64,000 nucleotides of DNA, taken from positions 558,001-622,000 of the forward strand of contig CAWUFE020000007.1 of NCBI GenBank assembly GCA_963921345.3, given 5' to 3'. The notes under the pieces were generated by a model. That model was not told the DNA's origin. It ran no database searches and saw only the letters and a list, made by a program, of their open reading frames with translations. The DNA is from Hoeflea_A sp963921345. GTDB lineage: Bacteria; Pseudomonadota; Alphaproteobacteria; Rhizobiales; Rhizobiaceae. The position numbers were made by a program, and so were the translations under genes. The first letter of the stretch is position 1; every line of letters starts with the position of its first letter. Of the stretch, positions 16,628-24,180 are shown piece by piece.

Positions 16628-17758
16628 TTACAGGAGAAGTTCGAATTCGGAACGACCGAGACTGTGGCCGTTGACCTGGACCTCGATCGCGTGGGTGCCG
16701 GGATAGTATGTTCGAGTGGTGATCGGCTTGAAGGCATGTTTCTTTTTCAGCTGCACCTCGGCGCGCGGCGGCAGGGTGAGCGTTTTCCATTTGAAAACTT
16801 TTGGCGAGGTGGAACCGTTCGCTCGTCGGTGGTGCACAATGTAGTCGACGACGAGATTCTGAGCATCGTCTGACTCGGAACGCAGGTCGGTGCTGATTGT
16901 GAGCGTCTGGCCGAAACGGATCAACTCGTCGCCAAGCTGAAGCGAGCCCATCGAGACCCGAGGTTCGCTGAAGCCGAGCGCTTCCAATGTCGCCGGGTGC
17001 CCCTGTTTGATCAGCGTCCTGCAGGCATGACGCACCAGGCGCTGCCGGTCGCGGTTCGGCTCGCCCGTCAGCCATTCGCCGGCGACGGATGCGACCAGGT
17101 CGGCGTGGTCCTTGGCAATATCGTTGAGATTGTTGGCCACCGACCTGCGCACATATTCCTCTCGATCGTCCTTCAGCGCTTCGAGAATGGGCAGCAGCGG
17201 CGAGGGGTCTTCGACGAACCCTTTGAGACGCATGCCCCAGGGCAGGCGCGGCCGCGTCCCCTCCGACGCCAGTCGGCGCACGTGATAGCTGGGATCTCGC
17301 GCCCAGGCCGCCACATGTTGCATCGCCCGCTGCGGGTCATGGGCAAGAAACGGCCGCACCGCGAATTCCGAGCTTGCCCGTTTGGTCATTTCCCGCAGGG
17401 CGTCCAAGCTGAAATCGAAATGCTGCAGACCGTGGCGCGCCACATAGTCGGCCATGGGCATGACCGCCCAGCCGCGGATGCCGCCTTCGTCCATCGATTG
17501 CCCTGACAGGTCGGCTCCGTCTTCCGGGTGCAGCGCGCTGACCAGCAGATTGGTCGCCTGTTTGAAATCGCCGGGAAGCGTCCGGTCGAGCGCGGCGAGG
17601 ATATGGTCCGATCGCTGTTTGAGCTCCAACGCTTCCAATCCGCTCGTTGCCAAGGCGCAAAACCGTCCGGCGTCGAAGGTCTGGTCGCACTGCTGCAGGT
17701 GCGTCGCCATCTGCTCGATCATCGTCGGGTTGAAGAAATTCTTGAACGGCTCCGGCAC
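16628..17758 (-). CDS. DNA alkylation repair protein, HEAT-repeat type
   Basis: The 376-residue protein begins MPEPFKNFFNPTMIEQMATHL and consists of HEAT-like helical repeats of the DNA alkylation repair (AlkD-related) family. The repeats show DPSYHVRRLASEGTRPRLPW and DREEYVRRSVANNLNDIAKDH. The last 120 residues form a beta-rich extension (LQLGDELIRFGQTLTIS to SEFELLL). Relatives wrap around DNA and recognise alkylated bases. GTG 17758 follows GGAG at the right distance. It converges with the LytTR gene 12 bases away. Confidence 0.85.
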   Translation of the reverse strand: MPEPFKNFFNPTMIEQMATHLQQCDQTFDAGRFCALATSGLEALELKQRSDHILAALDRTLPGDFKQATNLLVSALHPEDGADLSGQSMDEGGIRGWAVMPMADYVARHGLQHFDFSLDALREMTKRASSEFAVRPFLAHDPQRAMQHVAAWARDPSYHVRRLASEGTRPRLPWGMRLKGFVEDPSPLLPILEALKDDREEYVRRSVANNLNDIAKDHADLVASVAGEWLTGEPNRDRQRLVRHACRTLIKQGHPATLEALGFSEPRVSMGSLQLGDELIRFGQTLTISTDLRSESDDAQNLVVDYIVHHRRANGSTSPKVFKWKTLTLPPRAEVQLKKKHAFKPITTRTYYPGTHAIEVQVNGHSLGRSEFELLL

Positions 17759-17862
17759 TGCGGTCTCCTGTATCGGGCTGCTGCATTGTCGGCACTAGAA
17801 CACAGGGCTCCTGACACCTTGCTGTCAGGAGCTGCGATGCGCATGTGCGAAAGACGGGATGT

Positions 17863-18570
17863 CTACTGGACGGCAACCGTCAGCGCCAGTTCGGCCATGG
17901 CTGTCAGCGAGGATTCGCGTTCGCTGGGTGAAATCTCCTCACCGGTCATTAGACAGTCGGACATGCCGCATACCGCCAGCGCCCGCGCGCCGAACCGCGC
18001 GGCGAGCGTGTAGAGTGTCGCCGCCTCCATCTCGACGCCGAGGACGCCGTGCTGCGCGAGGACCTTGTAGGTCTCGGCCGGATCGCCGGAATAGAAGGTG
18101 TCGGATGAGACGAGGCCGCCGACATGGTGTCGGATCATCTGGGACTCGGCGTATTTAACGGCCGCCCGGAGGAGATCGAAATCGGCAAACGGCGCGTATC
18201 GGAAGGGCGCGAAGGGAGCGTCGTTGATTGCGCTGTCGGTCGAGGCGGCGATGCCGAGTACGAGGTCGCGCACCTTGACGTCGGTCGACAGGCCGCCGCA
18301 GGTGCCGACGCGTATGAGCGTCTTGACGCCGTATACGTTGAGCAACTCATGCACATAGATTGCGGTGGATGGCTGCCCCATGCCGGTCGCCTGAACGCTG
18401 ACCGGGCGGTCGTGCCAGTTGCCCGTGAAGCCGAGGCAGTTGCGAATGCCGTTCACCTGTCGCGCGTCTTCCAGGAAGGTCTCGGCGATCCATTTCGCCC
18501 GCAGCGGATCTCCGGGAAGAAGCACGGCTTCCGCGTAATCGCCTTGCTTTGCTTCCAGATGCGGTGTCAT
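17863..18570 (-). CDS. deoD: Purine nucleoside phosphorylase DeoD
   Basis: The 235-residue enzyme matches hexameric DeoD phosphorylase, which splits purine (deoxy)nucleosides with phosphate into base and (deoxy)ribose-1-phosphate in the cytoplasm. Visible motifs are LLPGDPLRAKWIAETFL, phosphate-binding RVGTCGG, SSDTFYSGD, nucleoside-binding GVEMEAATLY and the catalytic Asp in CGMSDCL. Length is normal for the family. GGGGA precedes ATG 18570. No other nucleoside-salvage gene is adjacent; the upstream neighbour is bhcR on the same strand. Confidence 0.95.
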   Translation of the reverse strand: MTPHLEAKQGDYAEAVLLPGDPLRAKWIAETFLEDARQVNGIRNCLGFTGNWHDRPVSVQATGMGQPSTAIYVHELLNVYGVKTLIRVGTCGGLSTDVKVRDLVLGIAASTDSAINDAPFAPFRYAPFADFDLLRAAVKYAESQMIRHHVGGLVSSDTFYSGDPAETYKVLAQHGVLGVEMEAATLYTLAARFGARALAVCGMSDCLMTGEEISPSERESSLTAMAELALTVAVQ

Positions 18571-18645
18571 TGCGAGTCCCCCCTGTTTGTATGCATTGAA
18601 TGGCGCGAGGCCTGTTCACCTCCGATGCGGCGCCGTTCGCCTGAT

Positions 18646-19476
18646 TCATCGGTTCTTTGGCGCGATACCTCCGATGCTCTCTGTCACCCGGTCGGCAGCG
18701 CGGCGCACCAGGATCCCGTATTCGGTCAGCACGTCGTCGGGAATGCGCACCGTCGGTCCGGAAACCGAGATCCCGGCAATGGCTTCACCAAAGGAGTTGT
18801 AAACCGGCGCCGCGACGCAGCGCATGCCGAGGGTTCGTTCCTCATTGTCGATGGCCCAGCCGCGGCTGCGGGTCTCCTCCATTTCCCGTCGCAGCGACTG
18901 CGGATCGCAGATGGTGTTGTCTGTGTAGGCGATCAGCCCCTTGGTGCGCATCCAACGGTCGAGGCCCTGCGGATCGAGGTGCGCCAGCAGCGCCTTGCCA
19001 ATGCCAGACGCATGCATGTGCGCCCGCGTCCCGGGCCGGTGAAAGGCGCGAATGGGCTCGTGGGTCTCGACCTGAGACACGAAGACCACGTCGCCATCAT
19101 CGGCGATTGCCATATTGGCCGTCTCGCCAGTCTGCTCCATAAGGTCGCGCAGCATCGGCCGGCCGGCGTCGACGACCTTGATGCGGCGGGCAAATGAACC
19201 GCCGATGCGGAACGCCTCGACACCCACCGACCATTGTTGGGTGTCCTCGCGAAATTCCAGATAGCCGAAATTCTGCAAGGTGACGAGCAGGCGGTGTGCG
19301 GTGGAAGCAGGCATGCCGGCACGCTGCGAAAGTTCGGTGAGACTCAGGCTGTCGGCTTCGGCGACGATGCCCAGCAGCGTCAACGCCCGCTCCAGGGCGC
19401 GGACGTTGGTGGCCGTCCGGTTGGTCGGCCCGCCCCGTGGCCGGCCGCGGGGCCTCGAAGAGAATGGCTCGTTCAT
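18646..19476 (-). CDS. bhcR: IclR-family regulator of the beta-hydroxyaspartate cycle, BhcR
   Basis: The 276-residue protein has an N-terminal winged helix (LSLTELSQRAGMPASTAHRLL, residues 45-65) and the IclR effector domain, with MHASGIGKALLAHL and the conserved AAPVYNSFGEAIAGISVSGP. It lies divergent from bhcABCD, as in Paracoccus denitrificans. There BhcR binds the bhc control region and glyoxylate weakens binding. Here it should control glyoxylate assimilation. The N-terminal tail (RPRGRPRGGPTNR) is basic and may help DNA contact. Identity rests on the family plus the gene order. Confidence 0.9.
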   Translation of the reverse strand: MNEPFSSRPRGRPRGGPTNRTATNVRALERALTLLGIVAEADSLSLTELSQRAGMPASTAHRLLVTLQNFGYLEFREDTQQWSVGVEAFRIGGSFARRIKVVDAGRPMLRDLMEQTGETANMAIADDGDVVFVSQVETHEPIRAFHRPGTRAHMHASGIGKALLAHLDPQGLDRWMRTKGLIAYTDNTICDPQSLRREMEETRSRGWAIDNEERTLGMRCVAAPVYNSFGEAIAGISVSGPTVRIPDDVLTEYGILVRRAADRVTESIGGIAPKNR

Positions 19477-19672
19477 GGGACAGCCAGTATGAGGCTTTAA
19501 GTCATAACTGCAAGACTTAGAAAAAAATTTTGAAAATCCGAATGAAATATGGAAAACGGTTAAAATACATGTAGTTAGGAAAAAAAATCAGAAATGAAAA
19601 AATTTTTCGGAAAAATTGCAAATCGAGCCGTCGAGCGGCATTTTTGAACGCGCAAATGATTGAGGAAAGGCC
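19477..19672. promoter_or_regulatory. AT-rich divergent control region between bhcR and bhcA
   Basis: About 195 bases separate the two start codons. The block 19505-19620 is strikingly AT-rich against the GC-rich background. It contains a perfect palindrome at 19601-19617 (AATTTTTC, one base, GAAAAATT), the 8-base palindrome TACATGTA at 19566-19573, and three GGAAAA boxes. The 17-base palindrome is the best candidate for a BhcR site. It lies about 55 bases before the bhcA start. Confidence 0.6.
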
Positions 19673-20872
19673 ATGAGCGATCAAAATCCGGTTTTCATCC
19701 CGGGGCCCACCAATATTCCGGAAAAACTGCGTCGCGCCGTCGACGTGCCGACGATCGACCACCGGTCCGAGCAGTTCGGCGACATGTTCAAGCCGCTGTT
19801 CCCGGGTTTGAAGTCGGTGCTCAAGACGCAGACCGGCGAAGTGGTGTTGTTTCCGGCCAGCGGCACCGGCGGCTGGGAAGCGGCCGTCACCAACACGCTG
19901 TCGCCCGGCGACACGGTTCTGGCCGCCCGTTACGGCATGTTCTCGCATCGCTGGATCGATCTCTGCCAGCGCCATGGCCTCAATGTCGATATCATCGAGG
20001 AGGAATGGGGCAACGGCGCACCGGCCGATCGCATAGAGGAAGCGCTGACCGCCGACGGCCAGCACCGCATCAAGGCGGTTCTCGTGACCCACAACGAGAC
20101 GGCCACCGGCGTGCGCAGCGATATCGCCGCCGTCCGCGCGGCGCTCGACGCGGCCGGTCATCCGGCGCTGCTCTTCGTCGACGGCGTCAGCTCGATCGCA
20201 TCGATGGATTTCCGCATGGACGAGTGGGGCGTCGACCTCGCCGTCACCGGATCGCAAAAGGGCTTCATGCTGCCGACCGGCGCAGCCATCGTCGGCGTCA
20301 GCCAGAAGGCGCTGAAGGCGATGGAAACCGCCACCTGTCCGCGTTGCTTCTTCGATTTTCGTGACATGATGGGCGCCAATGCCAAGGGCGGTTTTCCCTA
20401 TACCCCGCCGCTCAACATCATCGCCGGCCTGAACGTTTCCCTGAACATGCTTCAGGAGGAGGGGCTGCCGAATGTCTTCGCCCGGCACCACCGGATTGCG
20501 GAAGGCATTCGGCGCGCCGCTTCGGCCTGGGGGCTGAAGCTGTGCGCGACCAGCCCGCGGCTTTACTCCGAAACCGTCACGGCGCTTTGCGTGCCGGCGG
20601 GCTTCGACAGCAGCCAGGTCGTCACCCACGCGGCCGACAAATACGGCGTCGCCTTCGGCGTCGGCCTCGGCAAGGTTGCCGGCAAGGTGTTCCGCATCGG
20701 CCATCTGGGCATGATGACCGACGTCATGGCACTGGCCGGTATCGCCACCGCCGAAATGGTCATGGCCGATCTGGACTATCCGATCGCCGTCGGGTCCGGC
20801 GTCGCCGCCGCGCAGGAATACTATCGCAGCACCGGCAACGCCACCAAGATGGGCGCACAGAAAGCTGCCTGA
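19673..20872 (+). CDS. bhcA: L-aspartate--glyoxylate aminotransferase BhcA
   Basis: The 399-residue fold-type I PLP enzyme resembles serine-glyoxylate/alanine-glyoxylate aminotransferases. It opens NPVFIPGPTNIPEKLRRAVD, and the PLP lysine is Lys196 in VTGSQKGFMLP. In the beta-hydroxyaspartate cycle it transfers the amino group of aspartate to glyoxylate, giving glycine and releasing oxaloacetate, the net product. AGGAAAGG precedes ATG 19673. bhcB follows after 12 bases. Alone the protein could be called serine-glyoxylate aminotransferase; the exact bhc neighbourhood decides the name. Confidence 0.93.
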   Translation: MSDQNPVFIPGPTNIPEKLRRAVDVPTIDHRSEQFGDMFKPLFPGLKSVLKTQTGEVVLFPASGTGGWEAAVTNTLSPGDTVLAARYGMFSHRWIDLCQRHGLNVDIIEEEWGNGAPADRIEEALTADGQHRIKAVLVTHNETATGVRSDIAAVRAALDAAGHPALLFVDGVSSIASMDFRMDEWGVDLAVTGSQKGFMLPTGAAIVGVSQKALKAMETATCPRCFFDFRDMMGANAKGGFPYTPPLNIIAGLNVSLNMLQEEGLPNVFARHHRIAEGIRRAASAWGLKLCATSPRLYSETVTALCVPAGFDSSQVVTHAADKYGVAFGVGLGKVAGKVFRIGHLGMMTDVMALAGIATAEMVMADLDYPIAVGSGVAAAQEYYRSTGNATKMGAQKAA

Positions 20873-20884
20873 GGGAAACGACGC

Positions 20885-21871
20885 ATGTATATTCCGACTT
20901 TCGACGACGTGAAGGCCGCCCATGAGCGTGTCAAGCCGTGGATCCACCGCACCCCGGTGCTGACAAGCAGCTATTTCAACGGGCGCACCGGAGCGGAACT
21001 GCTGTTCAAGTGCGAGAATTTCCAGAAGGCCGGAGCCTTCAAGGTCCGCGGCGCCTCCAATGCGGTGTTCGGGCTAAGCCGCGACAAGGCCAAATACGGC
21101 GTTGCCAGCCACTCGTCCGGCAATCACGCCCTGTCGCTTTCCTATGCGGCCGGCCAGCGCGGCATCAAGGCGACGGTCGTCATGCCGCGCACGGCCCCGG
21201 ACGCCAAGAAGGATGCGGTGCGCGGCTACGGCGGCATCGTGCTGGAATGCGACCCGTCGACGGCGGCCCGCGAAGCCATGCTCAACGAAGTGATCGACGA
21301 GACCGGCGCCGATTTCGTACATCCCTACAACGACGACCGGGTAATTGCCGGGCAGGGCACATGCTCGCTGGAACTGCACGAGGATGCCGGTCCACTCGAT
21401 GCCGTGGTAGCACCCATTGGCGGCGGCGGCATGATCTCGGGCACCTGCCTGACCATGTCGAATGTATCGCCGCAGACCAAGATCTACGCCGCCGAACCGG
21501 CCAATGCCGACGATGTTTACCGGTCGCTGCGCGAGGGGCGCATCATCGAGGACGACGCGCCGCAAACGATCGCCGATGGCCTCAAGGTGTCGATGCGCCC
21601 GCGCACCTGGCATTTCGTTTCCAACTACGTCGCAGACGTGCTGCTGGTCAGCGAGGAGGAGATCGCCGAAGCGATGTATCTCGTCTGGCAGCGCATGAAG
21701 ATCGTCATCGAGCCGTCGAGCGCCGTGGCGATGGCCGCCATCCTGAAAAACCCCGAATTGTTTGCCGGAAAACGTGTCGGCGTCATCTTCACCGGTGGCA
21801 ATGTCGACCTGACGAAACTGCCCTGGATGCAGGGCCTTGGCCTACCGAAAAACCCTGGAGAAAAGGCATGA
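20885..21871 (+). CDS. bhcB: Beta-hydroxyaspartate dehydratase BhcB
   Basis: The 328-residue fold-type II PLP enzyme is related to threonine dehydratase and serine racemase. The PLP lysine is Lys53 in FQKAGAFKVRGASNA, and the phosphate loop is APIGGGGMISG. In this pathway it removes water from (2R,3S)-beta-hydroxyaspartate to form iminosuccinate. It would otherwise be annotated pyridoxal-phosphate-dependent dehydratase. The stop TGA overlaps the bhcC start in ATGA at 21868-21871, so translation of the two is coupled. Confidence 0.93.
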   Translation: MYIPTFDDVKAAHERVKPWIHRTPVLTSSYFNGRTGAELLFKCENFQKAGAFKVRGASNAVFGLSRDKAKYGVASHSSGNHALSLSYAAGQRGIKATVVMPRTAPDAKKDAVRGYGGIVLECDPSTAAREAMLNEVIDETGADFVHPYNDDRVIAGQGTCSLELHEDAGPLDAVVAPIGGGGMISGTCLTMSNVSPQTKIYAAEPANADDVYRSLREGRIIEDDAPQTIADGLKVSMRPRTWHFVSNYVADVLLVSEEEIAEAMYLVWQRMKIVIEPSSAVAMAAILKNPELFAGKRVGVIFTGGNVDLTKLPWMQGLGLPKNPGEKA

Positions 21872-23016
21872 ACGATATGAGCAACGCACCTGTTGTCGGC
21901 CTCAACGTGCCGGCCGTCGTCGGCATGGACCTGGCCGATGTCGGCACACCCGCCCTGATCGTCGATCTCGACGCTTTCGAACGCAACGTCGCGCGCATGC
22001 GCGAGTTCACCCAGAAGATGGGCGTTCGTCACCGCGCCCACGCCAAGACCCACAAGTCGGCCGATATCGCGCTCTACCAGATCGAAGCCGGCGGCGCCTG
22101 CGGCGTCTGCTGCCAGAAGGTCTCGGAAGCCGAGGCGCTGGTCGCCGGCGGCGTCAAGGACGTGCTGGTCTCCAACCAGGTGGTCGACCCCAAGAAGATC
22201 GACCGGCTGGCCGCCATGGCCAAGAAGGCACGGGTGCTGGTCTGCGTAGACGACCTGGGCAATGTCGACGACCTGTCTGCGGCCGCCACCCGACACGGTG
22301 TCACCATCGAGTGCCTGGTCGAGATCGACTGCGGCGCTGGGCGCTGCGGCGTTCAGTGGGGCGAACCGGTCGTGGAGATCGCCAAGAAGATCGATAACGC
22401 ACAGGGGCTGAAATTCTCAGGCATCCAGGCTTATCAGGGTGCTGCCCAGCACGTGCACGACTTCGAGGAGCGCCGCGGCAAGATCGACGCCGCCGTCAAG
22501 ATGGTGGCCGATACCGTTGCGATGCTATCCGACGCCGGTCTGAACTGCGACATCATCGGCGGCGCCGGCACCGGCACCTACTACTTCGAAGGCGACAGCG
22601 GCATCTACAACGAGATGCAGTGCGGGTCCTACGTCTTCATGGACGCCGACTATCAGCGGGTGCTCGACCAGAAGGGCGATTTCATCCACGAGTTCGAGAA
22701 CAGCCTGTTCATCTACACTTCGATCATGTCGAAGACGAAAACCGACAAGGCGATTTGCGATGCCGGGCTCAAGGCGCAGAGTGTCGATAGCGGCCTGCCG
22801 GTCATTTTTGGCCGCGACGATGTCGAATACATCAAGTGCTCCGACGAGCACGGGGTGATCGCCGATCCGGGCAACGTGCTGCGCCTGAACGAGAAGCTCA
22901 AACTTGTGCCCGGGCACTGCGATCCGACCTGCAACGTCTATGATTGGTATGTCGGCGTGCGCAACGGCAAGGTCGAAACGCTCTGGCCGGTCACCGCGCG
23001 CGGTATGTGTCTCTAA
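21868..23016 (+). CDS. bhcC: Beta-hydroxyaspartate aldolase BhcC
   Basis: The 382-residue fold-type III PLP enzyme belongs to the D-threonine aldolase group. The PLP lysine is Lys60 in RAHAKTHKS. The C-terminal metal-binding site is PGHCDPTCN, and GTPALIVDLDAFERN is the typical N-terminus. It joins glycine and glyoxylate into (2R,3S)-beta-hydroxyaspartate. The open frame extends far upstream through bhcB, but ATG 21868 gives the family start and the four-base ATGA overlap. A GC hairpin separates it from bhcD. Confidence 0.93.
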   Translation: MNDMSNAPVVGLNVPAVVGMDLADVGTPALIVDLDAFERNVARMREFTQKMGVRHRAHAKTHKSADIALYQIEAGGACGVCCQKVSEAEALVAGGVKDVLVSNQVVDPKKIDRLAAMAKKARVLVCVDDLGNVDDLSAAATRHGVTIECLVEIDCGAGRCGVQWGEPVVEIAKKIDNAQGLKFSGIQAYQGAAQHVHDFEERRGKIDAAVKMVADTVAMLSDAGLNCDIIGGAGTGTYYFEGDSGIYNEMQCGSYVFMDADYQRVLDQKGDFIHEFENSLFIYTSIMSKTKTDKAICDAGLKAQSVDSGLPVIFGRDDVEYIKCSDEHGVIADPGNVLRLNEKLKLVPGHCDPTCNVYDWYVGVRNGKVETLWPVTARGMCL

Positions 23017-23039
23017 CAACCACGGAAAAGGCCGGGGGC

Positions 23040-23070
23040 GCCCCGCGACGCGATCGTCCGCGCGCGGGGC
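23040..23070 (+). promoter_or_regulatory. Intercistronic hairpin between bhcC and bhcD
   Basis: GCCCCGCG at 23040-23047 pairs with CGCGGGGC at 23063-23070 around a 15-base loop. No T run follows, so it is unlikely to be a full terminator. It may stabilise the upstream bhcABC message or lower bhcD expression. Confidence 0.5.
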
Positions 23071-23095
23071 AGGCCGCACACGTCAGGAAAAACGC

Positions 23096-24061
23096 ATGTT
23101 CATTCTTTCTGAAAACGATGCCAGCAGGCTGATGACCGAAGAGGCCGGCTTTTCGGCGGTCGAGGCGGTGTTCGCCGCCATGGCGCGCGGCGATGCCTAC
23201 AATTTCCCGGTGATCCGCGAGGCGATCGGCCACGCCGACGCGCTATACGGCTTCAAGTCCGGCTTCGATCGCGCCGGCCTGACGCTGGGTCTCAAGTCAG
23301 GCGGCTACTGGCCCGGCAACATGGCCAGGGGGCTTGCCAACCACCAGTCGACGGTTTTCCTGTTCGATCCCGACACCGGCCGGCCGACGGCCGTGGTCGG
23401 CGGCAACTACCTGACTGCCATTCGCACCGCCGCATCGAGCACCGTGTCAATCAAATATCTGGCGCGCGAAGACGCCGCCACGCTTGGCATCGTCGGCGCC
23501 GGGCACCAGTCGCACTTCCAGATCCGCGCGGCCGTCAAGCAGCGTCCGTTTGAGCGGGTCGTCGCCTGGAATTTGCATCCCGAGATGCTTGACAAGCTGG
23601 AAGTCACGGTGCGCGAACTCGGCCTCGATTTCGAGCGCATGGAGCGGCCGGAGCTGTGTGCCGCCGCCGATGTCATCATCACCATCACCTCCAGCCACGA
23701 TCCGCTGTTGATGGCGGACTGGGTGCGCCCCGGTACGCACCTGGCCTGCATGGGCACCGACACCAAGGGCAAGAAGGAAGTCGATCCGCAACTGGTCGCA
23801 GCCGCCTCCGTCTTCACCGACGAGGTCGCTCAGTCGGTGACCATCGGCGAAACCCAGCATGCCGTCGGTGATGGGCTGCTCGGGGAAAACGCCATCACGC
23901 CGATCGGAGACGTGATCAATGGCGTCCATCAGGGTCGCCGTTCGACGGACGAAATCACCCTGTTCGACGGAACAGGTGTCGGTCTGCAGGATCTGGCGGT
24001 CGGCAAGGCTGTCGTGGCGCTTGCGAAAGAGCAGGGCGTCGGGCAGGACGTCGAGATTTAG
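23096..24061 (+). CDS. bhcD: Iminosuccinate reductase BhcD
   Basis: The 321-residue NAD(P)H-binding enzyme is of the ornithine cyclodeaminase/mu-crystallin family. The Rossmann loop is LGIVGAGHQSHFQIRA near residue 132, preceded by GLKSGGYWPGN and GGNYLTAIRTAASS. In the cycle it reduces iminosuccinate from BhcB to L-aspartate, closing the loop with BhcA. AGGA lies before ATG 23096, and an upstream in-frame extension is not conserved. It is the last gene of the operon; the hairpin at 23040-23070 may lower its expression relative to bhcABC. Confidence 0.93.
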   Translation: MFILSENDASRLMTEEAGFSAVEAVFAAMARGDAYNFPVIREAIGHADALYGFKSGFDRAGLTLGLKSGGYWPGNMARGLANHQSTVFLFDPDTGRPTAVVGGNYLTAIRTAASSTVSIKYLAREDAATLGIVGAGHQSHFQIRAAVKQRPFERVVAWNLHPEMLDKLEVTVRELGLDFERMERPELCAAADVIITITSSHDPLLMADWVRPGTHLACMGTDTKGKKEVDPQLVAAASVFTDEVAQSVTIGETQHAVGDGLLGENAITPIGDVINGVHQGRRSTDEITLFDGTGVGLQDLAVGKAVVALAKEQGVGQDVEI

Positions 24062-24180
24062 GCTGGCGACTTTCCCCGTCCCCGTCACGTTTTGTTTCAA
24101 TTGCATCAACCGCCATTAGGCCGGGTTTAAGACAGTGTGAGCTATCGGTTCAGACAAGGGGGCGCAGAGAGGCGCCAGTC

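Noticed and set aside
19517..20947. 476-codon minus-strand open frame opposite bhcA
   Set aside because: It is an antisense shadow of bhcA that extends into the AT-rich promoter region. There is no ribosome site or domain.
20938..21867. N-terminal extension of bhcC through bhcB
   Set aside because: The extension reads bhcB in another frame and yields an Arg-rich product. The family start and the ATGA overlap place the bhcC start at 21868.
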